Made by a program: the position numbers and the translations under genes. A model generated the notes under the pieces. The model did no database searches, was not told the origin of the DNA, and saw only the letters and a program-made list of their open reading frames with translations. From Colias croceus (taxonomy: Eukaryota > Arthropoda > Insecta > Lepidoptera > Pieridae): DNA of 64,000 nt. The stretch is from the NCBI RefSeq assembly GCF_905220415.1, contig NC_059551.1:6272001-6336000 (forward strand), given 5' to 3'. Positions 1 through 13,132 of this stretch are shown here, piece after piece; position 1 is the first letter of the stretch; each line of letters begins with the position of its first letter.

Positions 1-3000
1 CATTAATAACTTTATATCTCGATACTATTTATAGACCTTTCTAAGTTGGATGTACTCACTTTCATTTTTATTTAAAACGATAAGACAACACTTAGATGAT
101 CTAGTAAGTGGTTCAAGGATGAGATAAAAACTAAGATAGCTAGTTTTAAATAGGTACATACGAAAAAGAATTTTAAAACATATTGACTTGCATGTTAAAG
201 GAAGATTACATTTATGTCCACGTACCACGATTTATTTAATGCCTAACGTTTAAAACAAACGTTTTCTTTAATAATAGCGCAGAGAATAATAATATCTATT
301 ATGTTAACTATCTAGTTATCACGAGGTCTTATTCTCACGTAACTCTACATAGAAGCCTCAAGTGTCCACTCGTCAAATTATCTCCGTAAGTGACAAGACA
401 ATAGCTATAGATATGCAAAAGAATACATACAAACTCGCGTTTAGACCCGGCGGTATTCCATGATTGATATTACAATAATCTTTTAACGATAATAAACTTT
501 CGAAACGTACATTTTATAAGAAACACCGAAACAATTTTAAACGGTACATTAATTATTTGTATAACCGATTATGAAAGGGTACAAATACGCAAATATGTTA
601 TCCAACTGAATTAAAAAAAAATGTAAATAGTGATGAATAATGCTATCAGAATATTAAAACTTTGATTTTTAACCATTTATCGGATTAGAAATCGTATAAA
701 ATAGAAAAATAAAAGAAATTTAACTCACCACGTTTACGTTGAATACAAAAGCAAGAGAGCATAATTTTAAATCAAATATAGAACGTAATTTTACAACTGA
801 AACACGCAACGTTCAGCACACTATCTTCAACACTGAACACAAAACAATAAGAGTAAACACCGCGTTTCCAATATCGCAGTGCCTTAGCACTTGAAACATA
901 TGCTTATCAGTACATATTATGCTAACGTGCATACTGCATAGCCAAGCTGGGTTATCACACAGTTAATTCAGGTAGGTGCAATGCAAACGGTCAATAAACT
1001 TGCAAGTTGGAATTTAAACACTTGAGATTTTTAATAATAAATAACAACTATTCCAAATGGCATGTCAACGCCAAATGAACATGCTAACACTTATAAATCA
1101 ATTACAGTAATAAGCAAATAGACACAAAATCAATTATAAAGATGGCGCAATAAATAATGGCGCATTTAAGTGACTGAAAGAATTTATCGTGCTTTAAAAC
1201 GGTCTGGATATTATTAAATCTTAAAGCAGCTGTTTCATCTTGAGCAGGGGTGAGCAGTAAGTGAAAGAAAAAATTTATCAGAGCCAGCTGCGCATTGGCG
1301 TGAAGCAATGCGAGCTATTATAATTTCCAATACATTTAGATGTGGCGATGCGCTCTCCAAATATTTGAAAATATTATGTGAGACATTTTTCAAATATATT
1401 ACTTGGAAGTTGGCACACCTGGCCATTTTGCTATTCTGTGTCCACTATGCTCTTGGAGTGATGTTGCTGAAAAGTGCCCAGTGTAAGCCGTAAGGAAATA
1501 TGTAGAGCTCTTTTTGCCGCCAAATACGTTCATGATGTAGAGTTCTAATCACTCTGTTTTTAAATTTAAGTTCAAATTCAAGTTTCAAATTTAATCAACA
1601 TGGATTTAATTTAATTTCTTGAACATGTTTTTCATTATTTTATTACAATTAACTGAAATAAGTAGGTAATTGTATAATTAGGTAATCGTTAGTTAGAGAG
1701 TTGTATCCGAAGCACGACATTTTAAAGTTAGACCGTAAAATATTTTACGAATAATAATAACAATTAGCTAAATTAAGGGGTAATAATAATTAATAATGCG
1801 TTATAATTGTAGCAAAGAGCGGTAGTATTAATTAAAGGCTCCGACTCCCAATGCTTGACCGGTTTTGAAGCCGGCAAGCGTGCAAAGAGCTTATTAATTA
1901 GGATATTAATATATATTTTACATGCTTTATATTGTTAGTTGTTACCGTTAATACGATTAGATAAAGACACGAAGGAAGCTATTAAGTAATTCTTTAAAAA
2001 CGTTTTATTATAAATAACATTTGTTAATTAGGTATTTGTTCAAAATAGATAGGTTCGTCGAGTTCAATGTATCTTGAGTGAGTTCATAACGAATTTAATT
2101 TCCAATACCCATATGCTAAATTAAATCTTCTGTAAAACTTATAATGACGACGTCACTGTATGAAAATATTTTAACAGTTTATATCGGATGTATTGATAAG
2201 ATAATTTTCAATACATCCGGAATCCACATAATAAATAAACTCAATCGACTAAATAAACACAACTTATTTTTTCAAGTTAAAAAAATATTTTACATTTTTC
2301 AGAAAAAAATCCTTAAATAAACTACGCAATAAAGTTTTTCCAGAACTTTAACATTACGCAGAAAAAAAATAATTTAAATGTTAAAACATAATTTTAAAAT
2401 ATTTAATATGGCCTACTTATTATTAGTTAGGTACTGCGAATACGTCGCCTCAAAATAATACTACCCACATACCTCTTTTTGAACCAAATATTGATTTCAG
2501 CTTCAGTATAGCGCTCTTCTTCATATTTTAACGGATGACCTTACTGCCACGCACAAATTGATACAACACACATCAGCTCACATTTAACCAAAATACACAA
2601 GACACGGCGTCCTCAAGTTTTTAGGCAGCTGAATCTTTTTGCTTCTGTTGCCGCTCTTATTTCCGTGCTACAAAAATAGGTCCATCGCTACTTGCATCAA
2701 CGCAAGCGCATCACTCATTTGCTTTTCCAACATGATATCTATTCAAACGTCTAAAAGGATCACTTGTACGAACACACGGCACGGCACAGAAACTGTGCTA
2801 ACGGGTTGCTAGAGCCCACTCGCGTTATTGACTGTCCTTTGGTTTATCTGCAATACTTCGCTTATCATTTATCACTATTAACGTACACGATAAAAACCTC
2901 GGTACATAATAAGTTTAACGCGATTTTTCGCGGTTACACTAACTTTGATAATTAATGTAAATATTCAGTTTAGTCTGCGGATTGCGTAATAATTTAACGT

Positions 3001-3847
3001 GTTTGTATAACATCATTATATATTAAAATCCCATGAGAAATGTTTAATGTGATTTCACAAACACGATGGTAAATATTTAAGGCGGGAACAATCACTGCGG
3101 CTATTCTTGGTGGTGTTGCGATCACAACTAAGCGGCGGCAGACGCAGGCGCACGCACTATTATAACCGGTCAACGATAAACACACAAACGAATTGTTAAA
3201 TTTTTGAAGAACTTCCGCTATCAATTCTCTCCCGTATTAACTGTGTGACACGATGAAACGAAGTGATAACTAAACGTAACTTATGAAGCAACCTAGCTAT
3301 CTCATTGGTGTAGTGGTGACAACACCGGAGACGACACATCCGTCGGCTCTTTTAAAAATGGAATTAGAGAGTTTCGGGAATAATCGATTCGGTTGAGAAC
3401 GAGGGATGGGCATAAATCACAGGGGTGTGAGAAAAAATAATGCATGAGTGGCCTTTAAGGGTGAGTGGGACAAAGCAGGCAAAAAATTCTATAGAGCACT
3501 TTTAAATTGTTGTAGGGACCCGGGAAGGTACCAGTTTAGGTTTAGGTTTTTTTAGTAACCAATAAAATAATAAGCAAAATTTGTGAATTCCAGTTCAGAG
3601 GAAAGGTTAATTTTACAATAATGGAAAAAATATACAATCAAGATATTATATCTGTAGGTAGAGCACCTTATTGTGATCTATGGTCACTTATTTTACAATC
3701 CTAAATTAAAAAATAAATATCAACCCTGAATAATATAAAACTAAAACATTTTTCTGCATATGAAAAGATGCATGTTGTTGATGATGTCGTCTCTTATTTC
3801 GAGAATGTGTTTCTTTTTAGTTGAGGTCGACTTAAAACAAGAGTCGT
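1..3847. other. Intergenic, no gene supported
   Basis: AT-rich sequence without a reading frame that resembles a known protein. Short open frames here have no domain pattern and no convincing splice context. A somewhat GC-richer patch lies near 3100-3350 and could be a promoter or 5' exon of a gene outside the window, but nothing proves it. A small perfect stem (about 11 bp) occurs at about 2184-2219. Confidence 0.6.
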
Positions 3848-3985
3848 TAGAATAGAATAGAATAGAAAACACTTTATTGCACACAAAAACAAAATTTACA
3901 GAAACGATATTACTTATATATAATAAATGTACAATTTGGCGGCCTTATCGCTTAAAAGCGATTTCTTCCAGGCAACCTTGGGATA
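3848..3985. repeat. LINE 3'-end fragment (CR1/jockey-like)
   Basis: The stretch begins with a short GAATA tandem repeat, followed by a tract around 'acactttattgcac' and a GC-richer block near 3940-3985. I recognise this arrangement as a dispersed 3' tail of lepidopteran non-LTR retrotransposons, which end in a short tandem repeat. No coding part is attached. Family assignment is from memory of such tails. Confidence 0.5.
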
Positions 3986-6900
3986 TAGGAAAAATAAATC
4001 AGTAAAAAGTCGTTTATAAGTAACCTGCTATAAACATTTTATTGGCTACGAGATCTTGTTCCTAGTTCCTAAATAATTTTGTTTATTCTCTCTACATAAA
4101 ACAAAGGGTCCGTGACGTATAAATATTTAATTCTGTTTTGAGCTATCTACACTTGCGTCATCATTAAATGTTCACATATTTTGTAAATGTGAATGTAGAA
4201 AGATTCAATATTTTATTTTGAAAGGGACTTTTAATTAGATGGAACAAACAATCGCTGCAAACTGAAAGTTTACAAAAACCTGGATAAAGTTTGAAACAGT
4301 ATGAAATTTATTTAGGAAGTCACGATCAGCATATGCAAGTTAACCTATACTGAATTGCGTAATCCCAACGTGCTTGATAGTCAATTTTAATTAGCTATGC
4401 ACATTTGTTTCTACCGGGTTCTACATAACGATAAGTTTACAAAGACCCTCATACAACATCAATGCAATAGACCGTGTCGTACCGCTCGATGCTACACTCT
4501 GCTGGGCTTTCGTATCGAATGGATGAACTCGATATGAATTGTGAAATTTAAACTCGCATTCAGGCACTGTCCGTCAATCTTTTTGAACCTCAACTCGCGG
4601 GTCCATTATAATAATCTCTATATGAATGAAAAACCATTGAACGCACCTCATTTTTAGCGCAATCATTCTGGAATTAGGACGTTATGGAGAAAGTAAAGTT
4701 TTCTAACTTGCAAGTTGACGCAGATCAGTCTTTGTCAGATGACACCTATAAAGACTGCAAATGTAAAGCCCAGTAATGATGTGAGAGCTAAATATTTAAA
4801 TACAGATTTCTGTCTATCCAAATTTTAATAAATCTTGACATTCATAGTTCATACATCGTATTTTAGTGGTGTTTATAAAAAAAAAAATAAGTAATGAACG
4901 TGAAATATTTAAGTGCTTCGTTAGGAAAATTGAAGAAAAACAAACACTCTTGAATGGTGCATTAAAATTCTACAGACTACAATATTAATTTACTTGTTAC
5001 ATTACATAATTACACATTGTCCTCTTGTCTTTTAATGATACGCCAACTGAAATCTCACGACAGAAAGTCTGCGAACGTCCAGATATGTAAAACAATACCT
5101 TATTTAATTATGTAACACACGTTGTTACTTGTTAGCAAATTCAGATCACTAGTGATCTTACTTATTTGACAAACTAACTATACAAAAAATAGGAGCAGCA
5201 ATTGAACGAACACGTTCAAGTTCAACTGTGCAAGGGGACTCTATCAATGTAGGCAAAAACTCTTTACCTATTATGTTATATTTCTTGTGTAAAACTTTTG
5301 GGTCAAAATAACGAATCGAACTTGAAAGTAACATTGTACTTAGTAAAATCGGTAAAATTATAGACAGACATAATGAAGCAAGACAAGAAAATGTTTGTGG
5401 GACTATTTTAGTCATTAGGAATACTTTGCCTAATTTATGACGAAAATATCTTAAATCATATTGATATATTCCTGGACCTCAATTTTTAAAATGCGGTAGA
5501 GCAAATTAATATTGATCACGTATTTAATATATATGAACATAATATTTAAATGGATGTATTTCAAAGCCACCTTTCTCCCTATCGATAGAACGTTTTATTC
5601 CGTAATAACACAATAATAGCGTCGCCGTGACTATAATCTGTAACTATATTGGAATAGGTTGTTTTTGTCTCCCACATCACGAGCTTCTAGTGTTAACTGG
5701 AGCACAATAATTGCAACACAACTGTAATATTATACAAAAGATTTATTGGTCTTTTGCTTCGGATTATAATTAATTAAAAATTTCCTGGAAAATTTAATAT
5801 TATTATGAAATAAAAGTTAGTAGTTACACTCTATATTATGTGTGCTGAAATTCATTGTAATGGGTTAAGTAGTATTTGCGTGAAAGAGTAACAAACACAC
5901 ACTTACACATTCATCCTCATAAACTTTCGCATTTATAATAATAGTAGAACTTTTAAATAGCTGGTTTTCGGATTAGATATAGGTAGGTAATCAATAAATG
6001 TTGCAAGCGTATGATTAAAGGAATTCATAGTTGATGTAGGTCATATAAAGGGCTAATTCAAATATACGTCTGGCATATGCAGCTTGATGGATCATTCCAA
6101 TTTGCAGTACACGAGACTCAAGAGGTTTTATTAATAAATTTCTTAGTGGTATGATCTTTGAAAACTTTTCTAAGCCCTATAAAACAGATAAATTTAATAT
6201 AGTTTTATAGTCTAATTATTTTTCTAAGTCTTTAATCTTTACTGTCTTATTTATGTTTCCTTTTTTAACTAGAATTGTATTGTTTAAAGTTTTATAGCGG
6301 ATTTCAATGTGATTAGCGCGTATATTTATTCTTTGGGAGCCGCTGTGTAGACACGACACAATGTCTCGTTTAACGATTTCATGTCAAATTTACGGGTCAA
6401 GCAAATCGGATGAGTTTAAACCATTGAAGGTATTTTAATTCAAAATAGATATAATTTCTCTTTCTCTTTGTGTAATAACAAATATTGCGTTATTCTTGAA
6501 TAGCTTGACGTCATGGAGTGAGTCAATGAACTGTCTTAATAGAAAACGAGGCCAGGAGACGACACGCGAATCTCAATTACCAGTAGAGATAAATCTAAAT
6601 GCTTTTTATGGTTTTTGACGAGGACCAATGTAAGAAACATAAATAATGATTACTGAGCCACGTTCAGCTCTGCTATTATATCTGCATTGTTGCTGATAAT
6701 CGCATGTCGACGGACAATAATTATTGTAATGTAATGATCTTAATATCCGTTCTTCATCTACCTATTACATTGATAATGGAGATCTTTGAGGAAGTATAAA
6801 TATTAAACTTTCAAGCTGAGTGATTAAAATGTGTTTGATAGACCATTTTACGATTACTAGAGAATAAACGAAATCATCGATTTACTTTACCCATTATAAT

Positions 6901-8617
6901 TCCATATTGGTATCGTTATTCGACACGGTTTAATTGGTTTGCGTCTGATGTTCCGTTCAATAGCCTTCAAGAAAGGTCCGTGACCACAAAAATGAATTTT
7001 TATACCAAGTGGGCGATCAGTGTAGGCTAAAGGCTTGCATTAAGTACAAAGGTACGTGTAACTCAGCTTCGAATGAAACCAAAACAAGAGGCTGACCTGT
7101 GGTAATAATACAAAACCCTTTGTGGAACGTGCTTGTTATAACACTGGAAACCCAAGACTACGAAAAAAGGAAGATTTTTATTTGTAGGTAATCATCGCAG
7201 AGTCTAGAAGCTAAATCAAAAGAAAGTTCTTCCAAATAAAATCGTAGAATAAGTAAAAGCACAGGACTAATGACGAAAATTGCAAATAAGAGAGTGTCTA
7301 CTTTCTCCAGTAATTGATACACCTATCGAATGAATCGGAAACTATGATTCTCATGAGGATTTACGAAATTTATCTTAGAATAACATAAAATAAATTTAGA
7401 GCACACGTCTTTTTATCCAGTTTCATTTAAAGTGAAAGAAATCGTACTAGATAGACTACATGATATTTCTATATATGAACGTATTCATACCATAGATATA
7501 TATACACTACGTAGGTATACAGGTACGATACTGGAAAAGTGCTCAGCATGTTTTGAAATACAAAATATTAATTGAAAAGAATATTGATATAGGTACCTAG
7601 GCATATTTATTATAGGGTGACCAATAACTACATATATATAATTCCTCCTTCCTTCATCGAAATAAAATCCAATCGAGATAAGAAATTGTTGATCTATTCG
7701 CACTTTTATAGATACGTACTTTTATCATCAATGAAAAGTGCTCTACATTTCTATGCCTCTTCACCATATAGTAGACTATAGAGTGTAGTTTGTAGGCGTT
7801 GCTTTTTAGGTTCTCCAAAAATCTATATTCATTCATAACTTAATAGGTGTGGGCCTTGAGCCATGACGTAATATCGCTAATTGCGCGCCATTGCATACCT
7901 ACTTATTTACAAGTCATAGAAACTGTGATAAAACACTGGATATCTCAACTAATACCATTTAGGTCTACTTCATTCGTCTTAGTTAGGAAACTTGAAAATA
8001 GGTATATAAATTCTATAAAATGAATGTCGCTGGTTTTAAGTTGGATGTTTTAGTTTAATTTAATGTAGCACTAAATTTTGTTTTTGTTGTTGATTTTTTT
8101 TTAACTCCTACTCTCAATAGGTATATTTTGTAGTCTTTATAATAACATTTAAAGATAAAACTATTGTCTATTTGTGTGTAATCGAAAACTTAGGTACGTA
8201 GGTATATACTTGGTATACACCTAGGTACCTAAATTTAAAAAACACAGCAAATTTTTAAGTTCATTAATTTTTTTCCTTTAACGTTATTTTTATGAGTCCT
8301 TTTATTATATTCATTTGAACATGCAACTTGGATAATTTCAATTAATTATTGACTTAATAAATTAAATACAGCATTCAAGCACCAACTTTAATGTTTACGA
8401 TTTTTTATTTAATATTTATCTCTATGCCATTAATTAATTAAATAATTATTTTCAGCTTAAATTATACGCAGAACTAAATATTATTTTAATATGATCATTG
8501 TATTCTCTGTAGAAAAATATGTTCTGAATCTAATAGTTTATTATAGTTCAACGTAATTTATGGCATTCATAAAAAAGAGAAGTCAAAGCAAATATTTAAA
8601 AAATAATCAAATCTTAC
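3986..8617. other. Intergenic, no gene supported
   Basis: AT-rich DNA with only short open frames. The longest is an 85-codon frame on the minus strand at 5158-5415 with hydrophobic stretches, but no recognisable domain and no splice context. I did not annotate it. Confidence 0.55.
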
Positions 8618-8775
8618 CTTCGTAAATCTCCATTCCTATTCCGGCGAAATAAAATCAAAAGTTTTTCAAAACGTTTCTATGACGACCCATGATAACATTG
8701 ACAGCCTGCCCACTGCGATCTCATTGGCTAAAGATTATCGAGTTGTTTTGGTTGGTAGTGCTTTAGGGTTTCTAC

Positions 8776-9926
8776 CTTAGAGTATATATACTATCTATAG
8801 AGTGCGAACAACCAAGTGGGAACAGTAGGCACAGGTGGGAACAACACGACGTTCCCGCCGCGAGCGCTCGCAGTCGTGGTTGAGTGCTCACGAAGTGCGT
8901 TGCTCTGGATTTTTTTTCATATTACGAATAAACATGGTGAAATGTGCTGTTCTATCTTGCAAAAACGATACTAGAAAATACACAAAATTGAAATCCACTA
9001 TCACATTCCATCAGTAAGTCGATTGTTATACTTATTTTTATGAAAATAAATCTAGCATCGCGGGGGTGAAGGGTAGGTGAGAGGCGGACACGCACAGGCT
9101 TGCTCGCGCGCCTCACTGCCGCCACGTGATCGTAGTGATGTGACCTGACCAACGCTGTACTCGATATAAAGTTTACTAGAAGAACTATATTTTAACAAAT
9201 TATTTATTGAACTTAAAATTTTAAACTCTTTTAAAAATGTATTATAAATATATTTGTGGTGTGTTTTGTATGATACACTTTCTAATATTATGAATGCGAA
9301 TGTAAATGTAAAGTATGTAATGTTACGATATATTTTCTGAACCGCTAAATTGATTTTGAAGATTTTGATAGTAGAATGGATAAAATTAAATAAAAAAATT
9401 ATTAATATTATTTATTATATTATCATTTTAAATTATTAATTATTTCTTAATATTTTTTACCATTTTTAAAACATTATTATTATGGTTTGATTTATTATTA
9501 AAGAAATAGCACTAAACCTGATCTTTTATTTTATTAACTTTATTATTTAAAAAGTACTCACGTTTTTCTGATATTCCAATTAAAGATATTTTTTTAAAGT
9601 ACTTATAATTAATACAAGAAAATTTCATATATAATATTTAATATTCAAATGGAATAAACAAACTTTATTCAGTTGGTAGACAAATTTAAAATTACATATT
9701 TATACTTTATTCGTATATTTTTCCTTTAATAACTTATTGAACATAAAATTTACTTATGATACATATTTATTTACATAACTTATCGACAGTTCAACACGCA
9801 ATTGATACCTACCCATCCCTATTTGTCACACACACATCTATATAGTATCTATAGCTCATCTGCCTACGATGCGCAATAAGCAATTTGTGCAATACACTCG
9901 CTCTATACTATTGTATATACTCTAAG
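8776..9926 (+). mobile_element. P-superfamily-like DNA transposon, internally degraded
   Basis: The ends are perfect 13-bp inverted repeats (CTTAGAGTATATA at 8776-8788 and its complement at 9914-9926). They are flanked by an exact 8-bp direct repeat GTTTCTAC at 8768-8775 and 9927-9934. An 8-bp target duplication together with a THAP-type first exon inside (8934-9013) is the combination expected of a P-element relative. At 1151 bp it is far too short to encode a complete transposase, and the right half is plain AT-rich DNA. I therefore read it as a non-autonomous, internally deleted copy. hAT elements also make 8-bp duplications, but the THAP exon favours the P type. Confidence 0.75.
8934..9013 (+). 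pseudogene. THAP zinc-finger first exon of a P-like transposase
   Basis: The frame starts MVKCAVLSCKN and ends ...STITFHQ, followed at once by a good splice donor (CA|GTAAGT). The spacing of the two cysteines (residues 4 and 9) and the terminal Phe-His match the first half of a THAP domain (C2CH DNA-binding zinc finger). That half usually ends in FHRFP, across an exon boundary. No second THAP exon with the remaining Cys and His is visible before the right end of the element, so this is an orphan exon. It could instead be a domesticated THAP gene's first exon, but its place inside the transposon makes that less likely. Confidence 0.6.
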
Positions 9927-9934
9927 GTTTCTAC

Positions 9935-10206
9935 ACACTATCTATAAAAAATGACAGAAAATAAACATATTATTTATTATAATATCATTATGTATCGCAA
10001 AAAAAATATGCTTGCTAATACCTAATTATACATTGGGAATGTGATTGGAAAGTGGGAACAAGAAATTAAATCAGTAAAGATTCTTAATGTTCTTAGATCA
10101 TTAAGATGATCTAAGTTTATGTTATATGTAAAAGAGTGAGGTTTATCCACAGGGTTTATCTATATGTTGAATATACTTTGAATATACATCACTGAGAGTA
10201 AAGTAG
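9935..10206. other. Intergenic spacer between two repeats
   Basis: AT-rich spacer between the P-like element and the next repeat. It repeats a 'ctatctata' motif seen near the left end of the P-like element. No gene is seen. Confidence 0.5.
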
Positions 10207-10802
10207 CCTACTCACGATTCAATTTCAGTAACAATCTATTGACACAATCTGCAGTGAGCTGACAGATTGTGTCGTGAATAGTATAGTTGAGGGCACGTTG
10301 GGGGCGTAACCCAACATGTTGCGAATTGGATCGGCGCGGAAGCAACCCGACAAATTGTCTCAGCAGATTGTGTGCGTGTTGAAACGTGAGTATTGTGATT
10401 GCTCCAATCTCGGCTCAATCGCGCTGCGCAGTAATCGCAAAATGGCGGTTTTGAGATAAACGCGGGAAAGACATTTTTACATATTTGAGGAAGATGTTTA
10501 TATTTTATAGCCCTTGAAATCTATCAATAAAATTGGAAAAAATACAAGCTTTACAAAGATAATTATCTTATATTTCATAAATTAGTATATCCATTAATAA
10601 TGCGTATTATTGCGTTGAGGTTTAGCATCAGGCCAGGCATCAACGTGACGTTGACGTGACGTGCACACGTTGTGGCAAGCAATCGCGGAATGAAATTGTG
10701 TCATCAGATTGAGGGTTGGATGAATCGTGAGTAGAGAACGCTCAATCGCGACTGCAACAAATTGTTTCAGCAGATTGTTGGTTGTGTTGAACCGTGAGTA
10801 GG
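10207..10802. repeat. Inverted-repeat element with CCTACTCACG ends
   Basis: The left edge (10208 onward) and right edge (up to 10802) are imperfect inverted copies: CCTACTCACGATTCAA on the left and the complement of CCTACTCACGGTTCAA on the right. Shorter copies of the CACG/CGTGAG motif occur inside, near 10385 and 10730. Several internal segments repeat variants of 'agattgtgtc'. This looks like a small terminal-inverted-repeat transposon, but I find no clear target duplication. Confidence 0.45.
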
Positions 10803-11337
10803 GCCTTTAATATAAAAGGTGTCTAGTCTTTTTTGTTAAATATTTAAAATTATATTCGTGTATATTTAAATCTTTCAAATATCCATAAACATTCATCATA
10901 ATTAGCCAATTAGCAGAAAATCTCAATTTCTATGTTACCTACTTTTAGAGAAGAAATCAATATGTAAACGTTTCTAAGCGTTATGGTCACGTGGTGATAA
11001 AAATCTCACAACAAACGTAGTTTTATCTTTATGAAAGGTAATAGATATGAAACTTTCTTATTTGAAAACATCCAAAATCGATAATGATAATTTATATTAT
11101 TGACAACAATCGAACGTGAACATTTTTTGAGGTCTGTTTTAAACGTAGTGATTTTAATTCTCTTTGGTCTGTTTTAATCTGTGACGTTCAATGCGTCGAC
11201 GAATCAGAAATTGACGTATATTGTATGGTGTTGTGGAATATGTGTTGTAGGTACTGCTAAATTGTGAGGAAATATTTTATTAAAAGTGATTCATCTTTTC
11301 TTATATATATACGTTAGCTTTTGGGTAAATTATCAAA

Positions 11338-12169
11338 ATGGGTTTAACTATTTCAAGTGTTTTTACGAGGCTCTTTGGAAAAAAACAAATGCGTATTCTA
11401 ATGGGTGAGTGATGACAGCACCATGTTCAGATTACATACGTAGAACGTATTTTATTGTCTTCTAAATCCGTATACAATTGTATTTATGAAAGAATTGTGA
11501 AAATTTGAATTATAATTAAATCTTTTTTCAGTTGGACTTGATGCCGCTGGAAAAACTACCATACTTTATAAACTTAAGTTGGGCGAGATTGTGACAACAA
11601 TCCCAACCATTGGCTTCAATGTGGAGACAGTCGAGTACAGGAACATCAGTTTCACTGTTTGGGATGTCGGTGGCCAAGATAAAATCCGACCCTTATGGCG
11701 TCACTATTACCAGAACACCCAAGGACTTATTTTTGTTGTCGATTCCAGTGATACTAAAAGAATAGCAGAAGCTGAGAACGAACTAGCCAATATGGTAAGT
11801 CAGTCAGTGCAGTCAAAAAAATTTACAACATTCATAATATGTAACTTGTTATTGAGGTTTATAGAACATTTTCATTTTTATAGTTGAAAGAAGATGAACT
11901 AAGGGATGCTGTAATTCTGGTGTTTGCGAACAAACAAGATATGCCAAATGCTATGACAGCAGCTGAACTTACAAATGCATTGAATCTTAACAATTTAAGA
12001 AACCGACGTGTGAGTATATTGTCATAGATTTTCTATAATATTCAATAATCCTAGCTGTTCTTAATACATTTTTTTCTTGTAGTGGTATATCCAAGCAACA
12101 TGTGCAACTCAAGGCCAGGGTCTTTATGAGGGGTTGGACTGGCTGTCCAATGAACTAGCAAAGAAGTGA
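11338..12169 (+). CDS. Arf102F: ADP-ribosylation factor, class II (ARF4/5 type)
   Basis: Small GTPase of the ARF family, which recruits coat proteins and lipid-modifying enzymes to Golgi and endosomal membranes when GTP-bound. Four exons: 11338-11404, 11532-11794, 11884-12009, 12083-12169; phases join cleanly to 180 aa, the normal ARF length. Visible features: Gly2 for myristoylation in MGLTISS; P-loop GLDAAGKT; switch I with TIPTIGFNVE; switch II WDVGGQDKIRP; NKQD and CATQG for guanine binding; C-terminal ELAKK. The MGLTISS start is that of class II ARFs (ARF4/5, fly Arf102F), not of class I ARF1 (MGNIF...). All key residues are present, so it should be functional. AATAAA signals follow, the last at 13797-13802, close to the convergent ECHDC3-like gene. 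A Tigger-like element lies in the probable 3' UTR. Confidence 0.95.
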
Positions 12170-12571
12170 AACCCAACAGGGATCTTGGGAAAGTTCACCA
12201 CACATTCCCAAAAGGCTGGACAACATATTATAAATGCTGTCAAACTAACTTGAATTGAAAGACTAAAATTTGTATGTAATTTAATTATATACCAATATAT
12301 TTATTGTGTAATGTAAGAGTCAGATTTATTATCTTACTTTCCATTGCATTTTATATCGAGAGCTATGATTATGTATTCAATGTCTATAAAATTTTGTGGC
12401 TTTTGTGAATGGGTAACTTTATATTATTCAAGTATGCTATAATTTTGCCATAATTATGCAGTATTTTACATTATCAAATTACCAATTCATATTGTTGTAG
12501 CATACATCAGAAATTGGATTGAATCATACACTTTTACATTGAATGTCATTGATGCTAGTAATTTTAAAATA

Positions 12572-13132
12572 CAGTATAAACTCTATATAACGTCACTTAA
12601 GGGACCATGCATTTTTCGACGTTATAGAGAGTGGTCGTTAAATGGAAAGAAAGGAAAAATTGCATGATTGGTCCCGAGACAGGAATATTATTTTGACATT
12701 GCCTATGAAACCATGTTATCATCACTTGATCAAGGTCTTCATATTGAGGTTTCTTCAATTTTTTGGCAGATCGTCCATCTTCTTCGGCATGCAGAATTTT
12801 TTTATTTAACGTGTAACTAACGAAGGCCAAGTAGTTGAGGTGAACATGTGTAAGTTCATTCACACATCAAACAAACGACTGCATTTCTTAGAATCTTCGG
12901 TATGTCAGTAAAAAAGAATGTACACAACTACATTTTCATTGATTTCGGCAACTTAGTCAGTACTTCCTAGTAATTGGTAATGTCTTATTGTGGTCGTTAA
13001 TTAGAGTGAGCGTGATGCTATATGGAGTGTATTATTGTATAGACAACAATATAAACCAACCAAAGTCGAGAAATCTTGACGTTATATGGAGTTTGACGTT
13101 AAATGGAGTGTCGTTATTTAAAGTTTACACTG
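12572..13132 (-). mobile_element. Tigger/pogo-like DNA transposon remnant
   Basis: The ends are inverted repeats beginning CAGTATAAACT on the left and the complement of CAGTGTAAACT on the right, each bordered by TA. That is the TA target duplication of the Tc1/mariner-pogo superfamily. Inside, on the minus strand (12597-12863), a frame contains YEDLDQVMITWF followed by PVSGPIM. This is the CENP-B-type helix-turn-helix signature of Tigger transposases. Only about 88 codons remain and the DDE catalytic part is gone, so this is a 561-bp non-autonomous relic. It lies downstream of the ARF stop codon, probably in its 3' UTR. Confidence 0.75.
12597..12863 (-). pseudogene. Tigger transposase fragment (CENP-B HTH)
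   Basis: An 88-codon minus-strand frame inside the Tigger-like element. Its middle part matches the Tc5/CENP-B DNA-binding module: acidic Leu-Asp, then W-F, then ISGP-like VSGP. Sequence after VSGPIMQ loses similarity and no DDE domain follows. It is a decayed remnant with no expected activity. Confidence 0.6.

Noticed and set aside
5158..5415. 85-codon hydrophobic frame on the minus strand
   Set aside because: No domain, no promoter or splice context, and length within chance for AT-rich DNA with this window size.
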